A stretch of 64,000 nt of DNA from positions 806,001 through 870,000 of the forward strand of contig NZ_CP013611.1 in assembly GCF_001482385.1 (NCBI RefSeq), written 5' to 3'. The position numbers and the translations under genes are program-made. The notes beneath the pieces are model-generated. The model saw only the letters and a program-made list of their open reading frames with translations. It was not told the origin of the DNA and did no database searches. Every line of letters starts with the position of its first letter. The first letter of the stretch is position 1. Below are positions 29,246-39,129 of the stretch, piece by piece. Origin of the DNA: Pseudoalteromonas rubra. GTDB lineage: Bacteria; Pseudomonadota; Gammaproteobacteria; Enterobacterales; Alteromonadaceae.

Positions 29246-31822
29246 ATGGATAAATCGCACCAACCTTCACACACAGCGCAGCCAACGGATCACACTATCA
29301 GTGCCCGGCAAGCTGATTTACCCCCACATTATCATGTTACAAAAGTGTTAGGGGAAGGAGGGATGGGTGAAGTCTTACTCGCAGAAGATACCCGGCTCAA
29401 CCGCCTGGTTGCTATCAAGCGACTTAAAATACACGGCACAGACGAAGATATCTCTGTTGCAATTGCTGAGGCACAGATCCTCGCAAGACTAAATCATACT
29501 CACATCGTTCAGCTTTACGACATAATAACGACGCCCTCGCAAGTATTCCTGATCATGGAGTACGTTGATGGCAACACCCTGCTTTTTCACCAGAAAACCC
29601 ACATACTGAGCCTCGAGCAGAAGCTCTCACTGCTAATACAAATCGCCAATGGCGTTGCAGCGGCCCATCAGTGCGGTGTGATCCACTGCGACCTTAAGCC
29701 GTCTAATATCCTGATCGATATAAACCAGCTAGTCAAAATCACTGATTTTGGCATTGCGCGCCTCAGTCAGGCACATGAAGATGAGCACACGACTAAAGTG
29801 CATCAGAGCCATGGCAGTATATTGGCTGCCTCTGCGGAACAATTACGCGGCGATCCCCTGACTCCCCAGTCAGACTTGTTTTCTTTTGGCGTGCTGGCGT
29901 ATGAACTTATCAGTGGGCGTCACCCATTTGGCAAAACCAAGATACGTGGGCGTATTTTAAATGGCGAATATGACGATGCCAAAGAAATCTTACCTGCTCT
30001 GCCTGAGTCACTCAGCTGCCTGCTGAACCAGCTACTTTCGGCCACCCCAACGGAACGTCCGGCAGATGCCAGACAAGTGGCCAAGCGTCTGGAACAAATT
30101 CTGATAGCACTCACACAAAACGCGATATTAGAACAAGAAACTGTGCCACTGCACGATACACCTGAACCGCAAAAAAAGACGCCCACGACAAATTTGTTCA
30201 CGAATCGCCGCGTCGTATTTTTGACTTTGTGTAGCGTCTTGGTGTTTGCACTTATCACATTCTTCCAGATACTAAATGGCTCGGAACGCACAGCTCCCCG
30301 TTACATTGCAGTGCTTAAGCCACCACAAAAAAGCGTGGTGAGTGCAACCATCAACCAGGCTATCAGGCAATACATTCTGCAAAATGAAGGGCTGGAACTG
30401 GTGGTTTATAACCATGAGGCCTATCCCAGCCTTAAAGAAGTGGCCCGCGCAACGGGGGCCACTGATATTATTACCAGCGAATTAGACTGCTCTGATACCA
30501 GCTGCGAAGTGACATTTAGCAGATTATATGGCGAAAAATGGACGGTTCAGCAGCAAGTATCCTGGCCTATGCCAGCCAACACACATCTGAACAACTTTTA
30601 CACGGCTCAGCAGCATGCCGCCAAATTATTTGCAGAAGTTACACCAAAAAAAGTACAGCGCTGGAAGATAAACCAACAAGAATATCTGGATTATCTTGCC
30701 ATATATGAAGATGTTCATACCAATGGGGCCTACAACATCGAAAACCTCAACAGGCTTGAGGTGCTGTTAACTGACGCCCCTGCACTTTCTGCCGCGTATG
30801 CCTTGCTAGTCGATATTGGATTAAATATTTATCATCAAAATAAAGATAATGCGATACTGACTCGGCTGAGCATAAGGCTCAATAATGCACCCATAAGCTA
30901 TAAACAAAGTGTCCTTTTTCAAAGAGAAATGATGCTTCTGGCGCTGGAAAAAAATGATATGCAAGCATTTGACGTGCATTATAAAAAAGCTAAAGCCAAG
31001 TCACTCAGTGAGTATGACGCGCAAATTATTTTAGCTCGGAAAGCAAAAAAACAAGGCGCACTCGATCAGTCTATCAAGCACCTCGAGCAGGCGCTCTCTT
31101 TGCGCAGTAGTACCTTTGTGATGTTTAACCTTGCCAATGATCTTTACTTAAATAGTCAGTTTGAACGTGCGATCTCCCTGTTGAATAAGATTATTCAAGT
31201 CACACCCCATGATTACCTGGCGAACCAACTGCTTGCGGACATCTTTATGATACAGGGGCAACTAGATAAGGCCATCACTCGATATCAAGTCGTTGTTCAA
31301 AAAGACCCTCAACCGATGGACTTGAATATGCTGGCGTTGACTTTGATGTTAGATCAACAATATCCGGCAGCGCTGGAAGTCGCCAGAACTCTGCCTGATG
31401 TCGAGAATAATACCTTGTTTTTATTAAACCTTGCCGACATCGAAAAGCTAAATGAAAATATGCAGGAAGCTACTCAACATTATCAACGTGTTATCCACTT
31501 AAATACAGATCAGCACTCAATGTACGAGTTACTCGACAAAGCGCAAGCGCATGCCCAGCTGGGTCAATTTGAACAAGCAATCAGCACCTTAAATCGTGCA
31601 ATTAAGCTTTCTCCTGACAACAGTGAGTATGCTTTCACCGCTGCGCTGGTGTATGCATTAGCCGGTGAGCAAACGTCTGCCATCGTTCAGGCCAAAGCGG
31701 CATTAGAAGTAGGCTACGGCACGGTTTGGTTTAATTTACCCTGGTTCAGGTCTTTGTGCGGTAATCCAGGCTTTCTCGCACTATTGACACAAGAAAGCCC
31801 GCTGTGCAGAACCAGCCCTTAA
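29246..31822 (+). CDS. Membrane Ser/Thr protein kinase with C-terminal TPR repeats
   Basis: 858 residues. The kinase domain (about 30-295) has glycine loop GEGGMGEV (36-43), Lys58 in VAIKR, Asp149 in HCDLKPSN and Asp167 in DFGIARL. The HRD arginine is Cys148, so it is a non-RD kinase whose activity may not depend on activation-loop phosphorylation. One membrane helix follows (about 322-344). The extracytoplasmic part has a beta-rich domain and then about six TPR-like repeats (about 590-840). TTG 29213 is an upstream alternative start. It is paired divergently with the FHA regulator; the substrate is unknown. Confidence 0.88.
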   Translation: MDKSHQPSHTAQPTDHTISARQADLPPHYHVTKVLGEGGMGEVLLAEDTRLNRLVAIKRLKIHGTDEDISVAIAEAQILARLNHTHIVQLYDIITTPSQVFLIMEYVDGNTLLFHQKTHILSLEQKLSLLIQIANGVAAAHQCGVIHCDLKPSNILIDINQLVKITDFGIARLSQAHEDEHTTKVHQSHGSILAASAEQLRGDPLTPQSDLFSFGVLAYELISGRHPFGKTKIRGRILNGEYDDAKEILPALPESLSCLLNQLLSATPTERPADARQVAKRLEQILIALTQNAILEQETVPLHDTPEPQKKTPTTNLFTNRRVVFLTLCSVLVFALITFFQILNGSERTAPRYIAVLKPPQKSVVSATINQAIRQYILQNEGLELVVYNHEAYPSLKEVARATGATDIITSELDCSDTSCEVTFSRLYGEKWTVQQQVSWPMPANTHLNNFYTAQQHAAKLFAEVTPKKVQRWKINQQEYLDYLAIYEDVHTNGAYNIENLNRLEVLLTDAPALSAAYALLVDIGLNIYHQNKDNAILTRLSIRLNNAPISYKQSVLFQREMMLLALEKNDMQAFDVHYKKAKAKSLSEYDAQIILARKAKKQGALDQSIKHLEQALSLRSSTFVMFNLANDLYLNSQFERAISLLNKIIQVTPHDYLANQLLADIFMIQGQLDKAITRYQVVVQKDPQPMDLNMLALTLMLDQQYPAALEVARTLPDVENNTLFLLNLADIEKLNENMQEATQHYQRVIHLNTDQHSMYELLDKAQAHAQLGQFEQAISTLNRAIKLSPDNSEYAFTAALVYALAGEQTSAIVQAKAALEVGYGTVWFNLPWFRSLCGNPGFLALLTQESPLCRTSP

Positions 31823-31843
31823 CCTTCACAGGCTTGATGCTGT

Positions 31844-32374
31844 TTAGGCTGGTTTATTTCTTCGCACGCCCACTCTAGGGTCCTGAGAGTAGAATATCTC
31901 ATTCAGTTGACCCGCTGAGTTATTTAATCTCACAGCAACGAAACGGAAATCGATGGTTTCGAACATGTCACCCGGCAGAGCGGCATTGCGAAGCACATTA
32001 TCAATCGTCAGCACCAGGGTTTTACCTGAGCTCTGTACTTCTGCCGTCAGATTATAATCCTGTGCATCTTGCTCACTGGACAGAGAAATACCGTTTTGCC
32101 AAAAGCGCCAATCTCCAGCAGTGCACTCTTCCATCTCAACAATAAAAACAGCCTGTTGCTTTGAGATAAGAGCACGGCGAGCATTGTCTGAAATGCCAGG
32201 TATATCACCCAGATCAAACTCAACATTGAGTTGTGCATCTTCCGACACTAACTTATATTCTCCACAGTCCGGATCGTAGTACTCTAAACCCCATTGCTCA
32301 CTCGTACCCGTTGGGCTAAGTCGAAACAAAAAACTCTTGCTGTTGAGTTCTACACTCATAACTTCATTTTGCAT
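31844..32374 (-). CDS. Hypothetical protein ending in SQDPRVGV motif
   Basis: 176 residues, soluble, mostly beta. ATG 32374 has AAGGA 9 bases upstream, better placed than ATG 32383. The C-terminal pattern IDFRFVAVRLNNSAGQLNEIFYSQDPRVGV recalls small gammaproteobacterial proteins whose C-terminus carries a DP motif; the function is unknown. It is convergent with the kinase gene, 21 bases between stops. Confidence 0.6.
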   Translation of the reverse strand: MQNEVMSVELNSKSFLFRLSPTGTSEQWGLEYYDPDCGEYKLVSEDAQLNVEFDLGDIPGISDNARRALISKQQAVFIVEMEECTAGDWRFWQNGISLSSEQDAQDYNLTAEVQSSGKTLVLTIDNVLRNAALPGDMFETIDFRFVAVRLNNSAGQLNEIFYSQDPRVGVRRNKPA

Positions 32375-32583
32375 TTTCGTCATTCCTTATCGGTTATGTC
32401 GCAGCTCAGCTTACTCCGTGTTTTAAAAAAACACCAATGAAAACCACTAATTATTATTCTTTTTATCACAACAAAAGTTCTCTTACCAACGCATGTAATA
32501 GAATGTAATACTGGTGTAATGGTCTGAGTAAACAATTCTCTTCATAGTGTTGTCCCAGATAGGTAAACTGCTAAGTTATCATT

Positions 32584-33342
32584 ATGACATTTGAACGTAA
32601 TTTACACCCTGCAGAGATCGAAAAACGCTATACTGATTGCGAAAAAGTAATGTATATAAGTGGTGTACAAGTAAGACCTGCCGGCCTTGACGGGGCCAGG
32701 CTTGTCGCCGTCGGCGGTGCTGAGGCCTTTCAGGCACATCTGGATGCAACCCGCGCAAACTACCCTAACACCCGATTATTACTCAGTCTTTCACCTGATG
32801 ATAACGGCTGGCGCTATCTCAGCCAGGACATTAACGGTAGCCAGAGGTTTTGCCAGAGCGTAGTCGATTTTTTGCAATATTATGATTTGGATGGACTCAA
32901 TCTGGATGCTGCCTCTTACTATGCTCAACTGGAAACACAAGCAATCAGCGGAAGCACGCGTTATCAAAACCTGATAACCATTTCATCCCATGATTTTGAC
33001 GCGCTGCTGTTAGGGTTAAAATATCAGTTTGGCCAGGCAGCACGAATTTGCGAACAAACTTACTTATTAACGCAGGTGACTAACAGTACGGGGCCGCTAC
33101 TAAACCATAGCTATGCTGGAGAACTGGCACCCAATTGCGATGCTATCGGAGAAATGCAAACCCAGGTGAAAAATAAAGGCCGCTCAGTCTGTCTGAGCGA
33201 CAAAGAAGCCGCCACACTGAGCGGCGGTGGCTGCCATGGCAGGATGAGCGGCGTTATCAAATACCATGGAAACACGCTCAATCACGCACAAGAGCGAGAT
33301 TATTTCAGATATAGCCGTTTTGTAAATTTGATAAATGATTAG
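32584..33342 (+). CDS. GH18-like (chitinase-fold) protein without catalytic residues
   Basis: 252 residues, no signal peptide. NTRLLLSLSPDDNGWRYLS followed by FCQSVVDFLQYYDLDGLNLDAA is the beta3-beta4 pattern of family 18 hydrolases (SxGG and DGxDxDxE motifs). Here the motif is D103-G-L-N106-L-D108-A-A110: the catalytic Glu is Ala and one Asp is Asn, so hydrolysis is not expected. It is probably a sugar-binding or lectin-like protein, or a relic. The length is short for GH18 (usually 300 or more). Confidence 0.6.
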   Translation: MTFERNLHPAEIEKRYTDCEKVMYISGVQVRPAGLDGARLVAVGGAEAFQAHLDATRANYPNTRLLLSLSPDDNGWRYLSQDINGSQRFCQSVVDFLQYYDLDGLNLDAASYYAQLETQAISGSTRYQNLITISSHDFDALLLGLKYQFGQAARICEQTYLLTQVTNSTGPLLNHSYAGELAPNCDAIGEMQTQVKNKGRSVCLSDKEAATLSGGGCHGRMSGVIKYHGNTLNHAQERDYFRYSRFVNLIND

Positions 33343-33362
33343 AGCTGATAAGCCAATCAGCT
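33343..33362. terminator. Small hairpin between convergent stops
   Basis: AGCTGAT and ATCAGCT form a 7-base stem over a 6-base loop overlapping the end of the ACT gene. There is no T run; weak. Confidence 0.35.
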
Positions 33363-33758
33363 TGACGCCGCCAGGGCAGTCAGCGCGCTCAAAGCGGCCT
33401 GCGCATGGCTGGTCTGTACAAAAATATGGTCGTGATAAAATGCAGCAACCACATTGGCGCTGATCCCCTGCTCGGTCAGGCATCGCGAAACGGCGGCAGT
33501 GAGACCAACGGCATCCAGACTGGAGTGGACGGTCAGAGTGAGCTGATGAAATGGCCCTTCAAATTCAAGGCCATACTTCTGCGCAGCTGCTTTCTCCACT
33601 ATCAATGTTAAGCCTTCGGGCTCCTGAAAGGTTGCAATCGGATTCAGTGCTACATACTCCTCAAGGCGACCCGATACAGTGCAAAATACATATTCAGCTT
33701 CATGCAAAACGGGTTCCATGGTTTTAAGCAATTCTGCCAACTCAATAATGCCTGCCAT
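33357..33758 (-). CDS. ACT domain-containing protein
   Basis: 133 residues. Two ACT-like halves (LHEAEYVFCTV... and LTLTVHSSLDAVGLTAAVSRCLTEQGISANVVAAFYHDHIFV) match the ACT_3/CASTOR-type small bacterial family, presumed amino-acid-binding regulators. It is a cytoplasmic single gene, convergent with the GH18-like gene. Confidence 0.8.
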   Translation of the reverse strand: MAGIIELAELLKTMEPVLHEAEYVFCTVSGRLEEYVALNPIATFQEPEGLTLIVEKAAAQKYGLEFEGPFHQLTLTVHSSLDAVGLTAAVSRCLTEQGISANVVAAFYHDHIFVQTSHAQAALSALTALAASS

Positions 33759-34114
33759 TCTTGTTGTTCCTTTTTCAGGTTATTTGAACACAGTTACATT
33801 CTAGCAAACTCAAAGTGCTGCGCCAAATTCGATAAAGCTCCTAGACTGAGGCAAAACAGAGTGCAAAAGCATTAAATCAAACATATAAAACCCATCTTAT
33901 TCAATTAAAATTAACCCACGTGTAATGAGAAGTAACCAATACTTCGTAGTTTACCCCGATTGAATCCTGAATAAATTCCTTAACTTGTAATCATCAACCA
34001 CCTAAAAAACCTTGTTTGCAGCCATACAGCCGGGTAATAAGTCACTGAATAGGCGAACTTATTGCTTAAAAAGGAGTTTGGACAGACAAAGTTGTTATTG
34101 CTTTGGAGTCAACG
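33759..34114. other. Divergent intergenic region
   Basis: 356 bases between the ACT gene and the broken regulator. AT-rich with no recognisable operator; GGAG sits 6 bases before ATG 34115. Confidence 0.35.
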
Positions 34115-35534
34115 ATGAACGAGTTAAATCACCCAGCGACACGCCATATGTCGCCTTTCGAACAACATGCGCCCCTTACCAAATCACTCAGCCGTTATCT
34201 GAACAGCCGGCTGCCGCCACATCTGTTAAAGCAGGTACAACTGGAAGTCAGCGACTTCAATAACCCGGCCAGAACACATATCTATTTCAATCAAAACACG
34301 CAATGTACAAAAGCCGAACAACACAGCTTTCCTATTGTCTACCAGCGAAAAAAGATTGGGGCCCTTAACCTGATTAAGACTCCGGATACGCAACCAAATA
34401 AAAACCAATTATCGCTGATAACCAGTCAACTCGCCGTATTGGTCAGGCGTAATTCTGTCCAGTCTCTGTCACGCCATCACCTTGGGCATGCCATTACTCT
34501 GGCGGGCTATAGTGAACCCATCATGGCACTGGAAAAAACCATTGAACGGATCGCAGAAAGCAATTGCCCCGTGTTTATCCAGGCAGAACCAGGTAGCGAA
34601 GTACTTGATGTAGCTTGCAAACTGCATTTTAACGGCCCATCCAGTGCACATTCCTTCTATGAAGTCGATTGCGCGAGCCTGAATGATACGCAATTTTCTG
34701 AAAAGCTCCGCCATATTGCTAGTCGCTTCAAACGGGGCTGCGTATTTCTTAATAACCTGGAAAGCCTCAGTCAAACCCAACAAGGCCTGTTGTGTGATAT
34801 GCTCACCACCCGCAGCTCTCATATTGGTAATGAATCCGAAGTAAACCTGCATCAGATCAGATTAATTTCTGCCACCCCTGCGCGAGCGTCACGAAGACAT
34901 ATTGCCGCTGGTGGATTTATTTACAAAGCGACATCGACTGTATCAGGAACAAAGATTCAGCGAAGCCGCTCGCCAATTGCTTTGCAGCTATCATTGGCCC
35001 AACAATACACAGGAACTTGAAAAAACGGTACTTCGCTTACTGACCTGCACGCAACGTCCCGAGATAGATGTCTGTCATATCAATGAATTGTGCCCGCAGC
35101 TGGTATCTGATAGCCAGTACAACAATGCGCATATAGCAACACACTGTATTCAGGCCTTGCTCGATCAACAGTTAAGTGCGTTTTCCAAGTTTCATCCTAG
35201 TTTACAAAAAGCACTCAGCTACATCAGTGCACACTGGCAACACGATCTTTCGCTGAGCACACTGGCGGCAAACGCCTATGTCAGTCCTTCTCACCTGTCC
35301 TACTTGTTTAAGCGCACACTAGACAGAAGCTTTAAACAAATTCTCGCTGAACTGAGAATACGGCATGCCTGCCTTATGCTCGAAGAAAACCCCAACATGC
35401 GGATCACCGATCTCTGTATGGATGTGGGGTTTGGCGATCTCAGTCACTTTGAAAAGATCTTTCGTCGTTTTACCCAAGTATCTCCTCGCGAGTACAAAAA
35501 ACGCCTGCAGCAGGCAGTGCGCTGTCATCCCTGA
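34115..35534 (+). pseudogene. NtrC-like AAA+ / AraC-HTH hybrid regulator broken by an out-of-frame deletion
   Basis: The first frame runs from ATG 34115 through a GAF-like part and an AAA+ domain up to HQIRLISAT (about 34880). The other frame then takes over with PPLRERHEDILPLVDLF, continuing through the C-subdomain (HWPNNTQELEKTVLRLL) to an AraC-type double HTH (about 35190-35510, ending FTQVSPREYKKRL). In NtrC-type proteins about 30 residues separate LISAT from LRER, so roughly 90 bases are lost together with the frame. The AAA+ part was already degenerate: QAEPGSEV in place of Walker A, FLNNLE in place of Walker B, and no GAFTGA. The AraC half could be expressed alone from TTG 34902. It probably controlled the transport operon downstream. 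Confidence 0.75.
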
Positions 35535-35772
35535 TAGTAATGCACCGACTCACAATGTGCCATATATCCATTCCCCGGGTCGTCACAGAAATAAACCCTC
35601 GCTGATTTGTTTGTGCACCCGGGTAACCACCAGAAACATGGCTTGTCTGAGCATTGTCATATACCGCTAAATACATTGCGGCGATTTGCCCGATTACTTC
35701 AGTACTTCCCCTCAGCGTTCTACCTACCCCAGGGCTAAGCTCCTGTTAATTATATAAAAGAAGGAAAAAATC

Positions 35773-36903
35773 GTGAAAAATCCATTTCTGTTTGCACTGA
35801 GTTCAGTGCTTATCAGTCCATCCGCGAACGCTACCTCCCAACTTAGTCTGTCAGGCTATATCAAGGTCGATGCGCTCTATCAGCTGTCAGGACACAGTGG
35901 GGATCGCACTGATTATGCCACCTTAGGACATGGGGAACCGACCAACACCGTGCGGGTTCATGCAAAAGAATCACGAGTCCGAGCGAGCTGGCAAAGTGAT
36001 CAGCACCCCACCCTGACAAGCGTACTAGAACTGGATTTTTTTGCTGAGGGCTCTTACCCCAGTTCAGGCAGTGAAAAAATTGCTAATGGGGCCACACCTC
36101 GCCTCAGGCTCGCCTATATAGATTTCGGGCAGTGGCAGTTTGGTCAAAACTGGTCGAATTTTGTCGATGTAGCGAGTTTTCCCGAAACACTCGACTTTGC
36201 CAACGAAGCCGGTCAGGCCATGTTGCGTCAGGGTCAGATCCGATACACCTACCAACACGCCAACTGGCAGTTGAGTGTGGCCGCAGAAAATCCACAAACT
36301 GATTACACCGGGACTGAACTCTCTTCCCAATCAGATTACATCAGTGCCGATCCCGTGTTCGATATGAGCGCCCGGGCACGCCTGACATTCAGCTCAGGGC
36401 ATATTTCTTTGCAGTCGGTTTACCGTCAACTAAAACTCGAAAACGCTGCTCAATCAACCCAGTCAGAAACTAAAAATGCGTTTGGTGTAGGCCTGTCAAG
36501 CAAGCTCACGCTCGGTTCGAATGCAACGCTTAAAGGTTATTTAGGATACGGCAGAGGATTAGGGCGTTATACCCAGGAAGCCAACAATTACGCCGCTTAT
36601 CTGACACCCACAGGACTCAATTTGCTCAACAGCGGTGGAGGCTACCTGGCCTATCAATATCGCTTTAATGAACACTGGCGAAGTAACCTAAGCCTGGGCA
36701 CAGTGCATATCTCGTACCCCAAACCGGTTACCTCTGAGAGCCCTCTGTCTTATAAATTCACCTCACTGCACTTCAACACTATCCATCAGCTGACGGCGGC
36801 CCTGTACATCGGGCTCGAGTACGCACTGGTCCGTCGAGAACTAACCAATCAGCAAACACATTGGCTACGCCGGCTTCAACTATCAACCAAATATCGCTTT
36901 TAA
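35773..36903 (+). CDS. DcaP-like outer-membrane porin
   Basis: 376 residues, GTG start with AAGGAAA upstream and a signal peptide ending NA. SLSGYIKVDALY at the mature N-terminus, LRLAYIDFGQWQFGQNWSNFVD and the C-terminal LQLSTKYRF with terminal Phe fit the DcaP family of trimeric porins, which take up dicarboxylates and related anions. It is the first gene of a three-gene operon (10-base gaps) with a binding protein and a symporter. Confidence 0.82.
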   Translation: MKNPFLFALSSVLISPSANATSQLSLSGYIKVDALYQLSGHSGDRTDYATLGHGEPTNTVRVHAKESRVRASWQSDQHPTLTSVLELDFFAEGSYPSSGSEKIANGATPRLRLAYIDFGQWQFGQNWSNFVDVASFPETLDFANEAGQAMLRQGQIRYTYQHANWQLSVAAENPQTDYTGTELSSQSDYISADPVFDMSARARLTFSSGHISLQSVYRQLKLENAAQSTQSETKNAFGVGLSSKLTLGSNATLKGYLGYGRGLGRYTQEANNYAAYLTPTGLNLLNSGGGYLAYQYRFNEHWRSNLSLGTVHISYPKPVTSESPLSYKFTSLHFNTIHQLTAALYIGLEYALVRRELTNQQTHWLRRLQLSTKYRF

Positions 36904-36913
36904 GGACGCGACT

Positions 36914-37771
36914 ATGAAATCCAACCCTATATTTCTACTCTGTCTGTTATGTTGTCTATTCATCCCCTGTACCTTCGCAATTCAGTCACCAAGCGATGCC
37001 CCCGGTCTGGCGCAGGCACCCGCACTGGCCAAAATACTCAGCCGCGGCACATTGCGCGTCGCAATGTATCACAAAGATACGCCTCCATTTTACTACCACG
37101 ACACCCATGGCAAGCTAACTGGTGTTGACGTAGAACTGATCCGAGGTTTTGCCGATAAGCTAGGGGTTACGCTGAGCTTTGATCGCAGTGCCAAAACCCT
37201 TAATCAGGCCATTGATATGGTTGCCGAAGATAAAGCTGATCTGGCTATTTGTAAACTCAGTATCACCTTTGAAAGAGCTAGCCGAGTGCTGTTCACCCGT
37301 CCCTATATACGCCTGCGTAAAGGCCTGCTGGTGAATCGCATTTTGCTTCAGCAACAACTCAACAATCGCAGCAAGATTGAAACTATCCAGACACTGCAAG
37401 GCAAATTGGCGGTGATTGGCAATTCTTCCTATGTCGGTTATGCCAGGCAAAGATTCAGCCAGATGACGATCGTGCCCTATCCCACCTGGCAGGACGCCAT
37501 TCAGGCCCTCAAAAATCAACAAGTGATCGCGGCTTTTCGCGATGAAGCCGAGGTGAAAAAAGTCATAGTCGACAATAAAAACAATGCAATGTCATTACTC
37601 ACCGTGGTGCTGGAAAAAGACTATGACCCAAAAGGCATTGCTTTGGCACCCAACGCGCACTTTTTAAAAGCGCTGCTCGAATCTTACCTCGATAACCTCT
37701 CACTGGAACTGAATGCCGACAAAGTCCTGTTCGACTACGACGACGTCATTAATCAGATCCACCGCTATTAA
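36914..37771 (+). CDS. Periplasmic solute-binding protein, family 3
   Basis: 285 residues. The signal peptide is followed by RGTLRVAMYHKDTPPFYYHDTHGKLTGVDVELIRGFADKLGV, the standard opening of SBP family 3 (amino-acid-type binding proteins), and later LAICKLSITFERASRVLFTRPY. It lies between a porin and a sodium symporter gene, with no ABC permease or ATPase nearby. It may deliver an amino acid or dicarboxylate to the symporter, or act as a sensor; that pairing is unusual. Confidence 0.85.
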   Translation: MKSNPIFLLCLLCCLFIPCTFAIQSPSDAPGLAQAPALAKILSRGTLRVAMYHKDTPPFYYHDTHGKLTGVDVELIRGFADKLGVTLSFDRSAKTLNQAIDMVAEDKADLAICKLSITFERASRVLFTRPYIRLRKGLLVNRILLQQQLNNRSKIETIQTLQGKLAVIGNSSYVGYARQRFSQMTIVPYPTWQDAIQALKNQQVIAAFRDEAEVKKVIVDNKNNAMSLLTVVLEKDYDPKGIALAPNAHFLKALLESYLDNLSLELNADKVLFDYDDVINQIHRY

Positions 37772-37781
37772 CGGAGTAATC

Positions 37782-39080
37782 ATGAATAAGTTTGTATTTT
37801 ATCTGCACCACCTGAAAAGCAACTGGGCCATCTTTATTGGCGCCGGCGCCGGTATCCATATAGGTCTGAATGAACCCCAATTAATAAAAGTCGTATCGCC
37901 ACTCGGACAGTTCTATCTCGATATGCTCACTATATGTGTGCTACCGATCTTGCTCACAGCAATTGCTTTAAGTATTGGCCGCCTGCTCAATCAACCAGAC
38001 AGTCAGCGCTTTGTCAGCCGCCTGAGCTGGGTATTTCTGGGCGGTATTTTTGCAGCCAGTGCAACCGGCACTTTATTTGGTCTGATGTTCAACCCCGGCA
38101 GCCACCTGGATACCGCTTCATTAGATGCAATAGGCAACGTGATCCAGGACTTATCTGCAGTCGACCTGGCGGTCGATCTGAATGAAGCTTATCAGCCACC
38201 CAAAGAAAGCTCGCTCCTCCAGGCATTCTTTTTTACCCTGGTCCCCTCCAATATTTTTTCCGCGCTGGCCAATGGCTATACTATTAAGATGCTGTTTTTC
38301 GCCATTTTATTCGGATTTGCCATCGGCACCATCAAACACACTGTGGCAGAACACATCTGTACCTCGTTTGAGGCGATCTACTCAGCTTTTAGTAAACTCG
38401 TACAGTGGCTGATGTATGTGTTTCCATTTGGCTTGTGTGGCCTGCTAGCCTCAACGCTGTCGCAAATCGGCTCTGACGCCATTCTGGCCATGATCAAATT
38501 TATTCCTGTCGTGATCCTGACTTTTATCGGCTGGTTTGTGCTGATGTGTTTGGTACTGTGGCACCGCACAGGGACCTTCTGGTATTCTCTTAGTGCGCTC
38601 AAAGAACCCATTACGGTTTCACTGGGTACTGCAAACTCAATGGCGAGCCTGCCGGCAGCGCTCAATGCACTGACCGATAAATTTGGTTATCAAAAACAAA
38701 AGGTCGATTTACTGGTACCGCTTACTTTCAACCTTTGCCGGATAGGTCCGACCCTCTATTTTGCGCTGGCAACCGTATTTGTAGTGCAAATCTATAATCT
38801 CGATATCGATCTGCTTACCGTGGTGGTGATCATAATCGGTTCAGTTCTGGCAGGCACTGCCACAGCAGGTTCCTCAGGTGTATCCATGCTGACCATGCTG
38901 ACTTTGGTATCAGGTCCGCTTGGACTTCCCCTGGATGCCGTTTTGGTGTTATTCGTGGTGATAGATCCGATTGTTGCGCCCTTTCGGGTTCTGGCCATTG
39001 TACACAGCTCATGCGCCATTATCTCGGTAGTGCTACCGAAACCCAACGCAGACGAAAACCGACTCGCACATCAATCTTAG
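37782..39080 (+). CDS. Dicarboxylate/amino acid:cation symporter (DAACS)
   Basis: 432 residues from ATG 37782 (GGAG upstream). There are eight membrane helices and two re-entrant hairpins. The HP1-like segment is TANSMASLPAAL, and the TM7/HP2 region is PLTFNLCRIGPTLYFALATVFV ... GTATAGSSGVSMLTML. The canonical NMDGT of glutamate carriers is here NLCRIGP, so the substrate may differ from glutamate. Last gene of the porin-SBP-symporter operon, followed by a terminator. Confidence 0.85.
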   Translation: MNKFVFYLHHLKSNWAIFIGAGAGIHIGLNEPQLIKVVSPLGQFYLDMLTICVLPILLTAIALSIGRLLNQPDSQRFVSRLSWVFLGGIFAASATGTLFGLMFNPGSHLDTASLDAIGNVIQDLSAVDLAVDLNEAYQPPKESSLLQAFFFTLVPSNIFSALANGYTIKMLFFAILFGFAIGTIKHTVAEHICTSFEAIYSAFSKLVQWLMYVFPFGLCGLLASTLSQIGSDAILAMIKFIPVVILTFIGWFVLMCLVLWHRTGTFWYSLSALKEPITVSLGTANSMASLPAALNALTDKFGYQKQKVDLLVPLTFNLCRIGPTLYFALATVFVVQIYNLDIDLLTVVVIIIGSVLAGTATAGSSGVSMLTMLTLVSGPLGLPLDAVLVLFVVIDPIVAPFRVLAIVHSSCAIISVVLPKPNADENRLAHQS

Positions 39081-39088
39081 CAGCGCAT

Positions 39089-39112
39089 TCGGGTCGCCCA
39101 TTAGCGACCCGA
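39089..39112. terminator. Bidirectional terminator
   Basis: A perfect 9-base stem TCGGGTCGC / GCGACCCGA with a 6-base loop between convergent stops at 39080 and 39130. Confidence 0.65.
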
Positions 39113-39129
39113 TGATAGTTCGGACAAAA

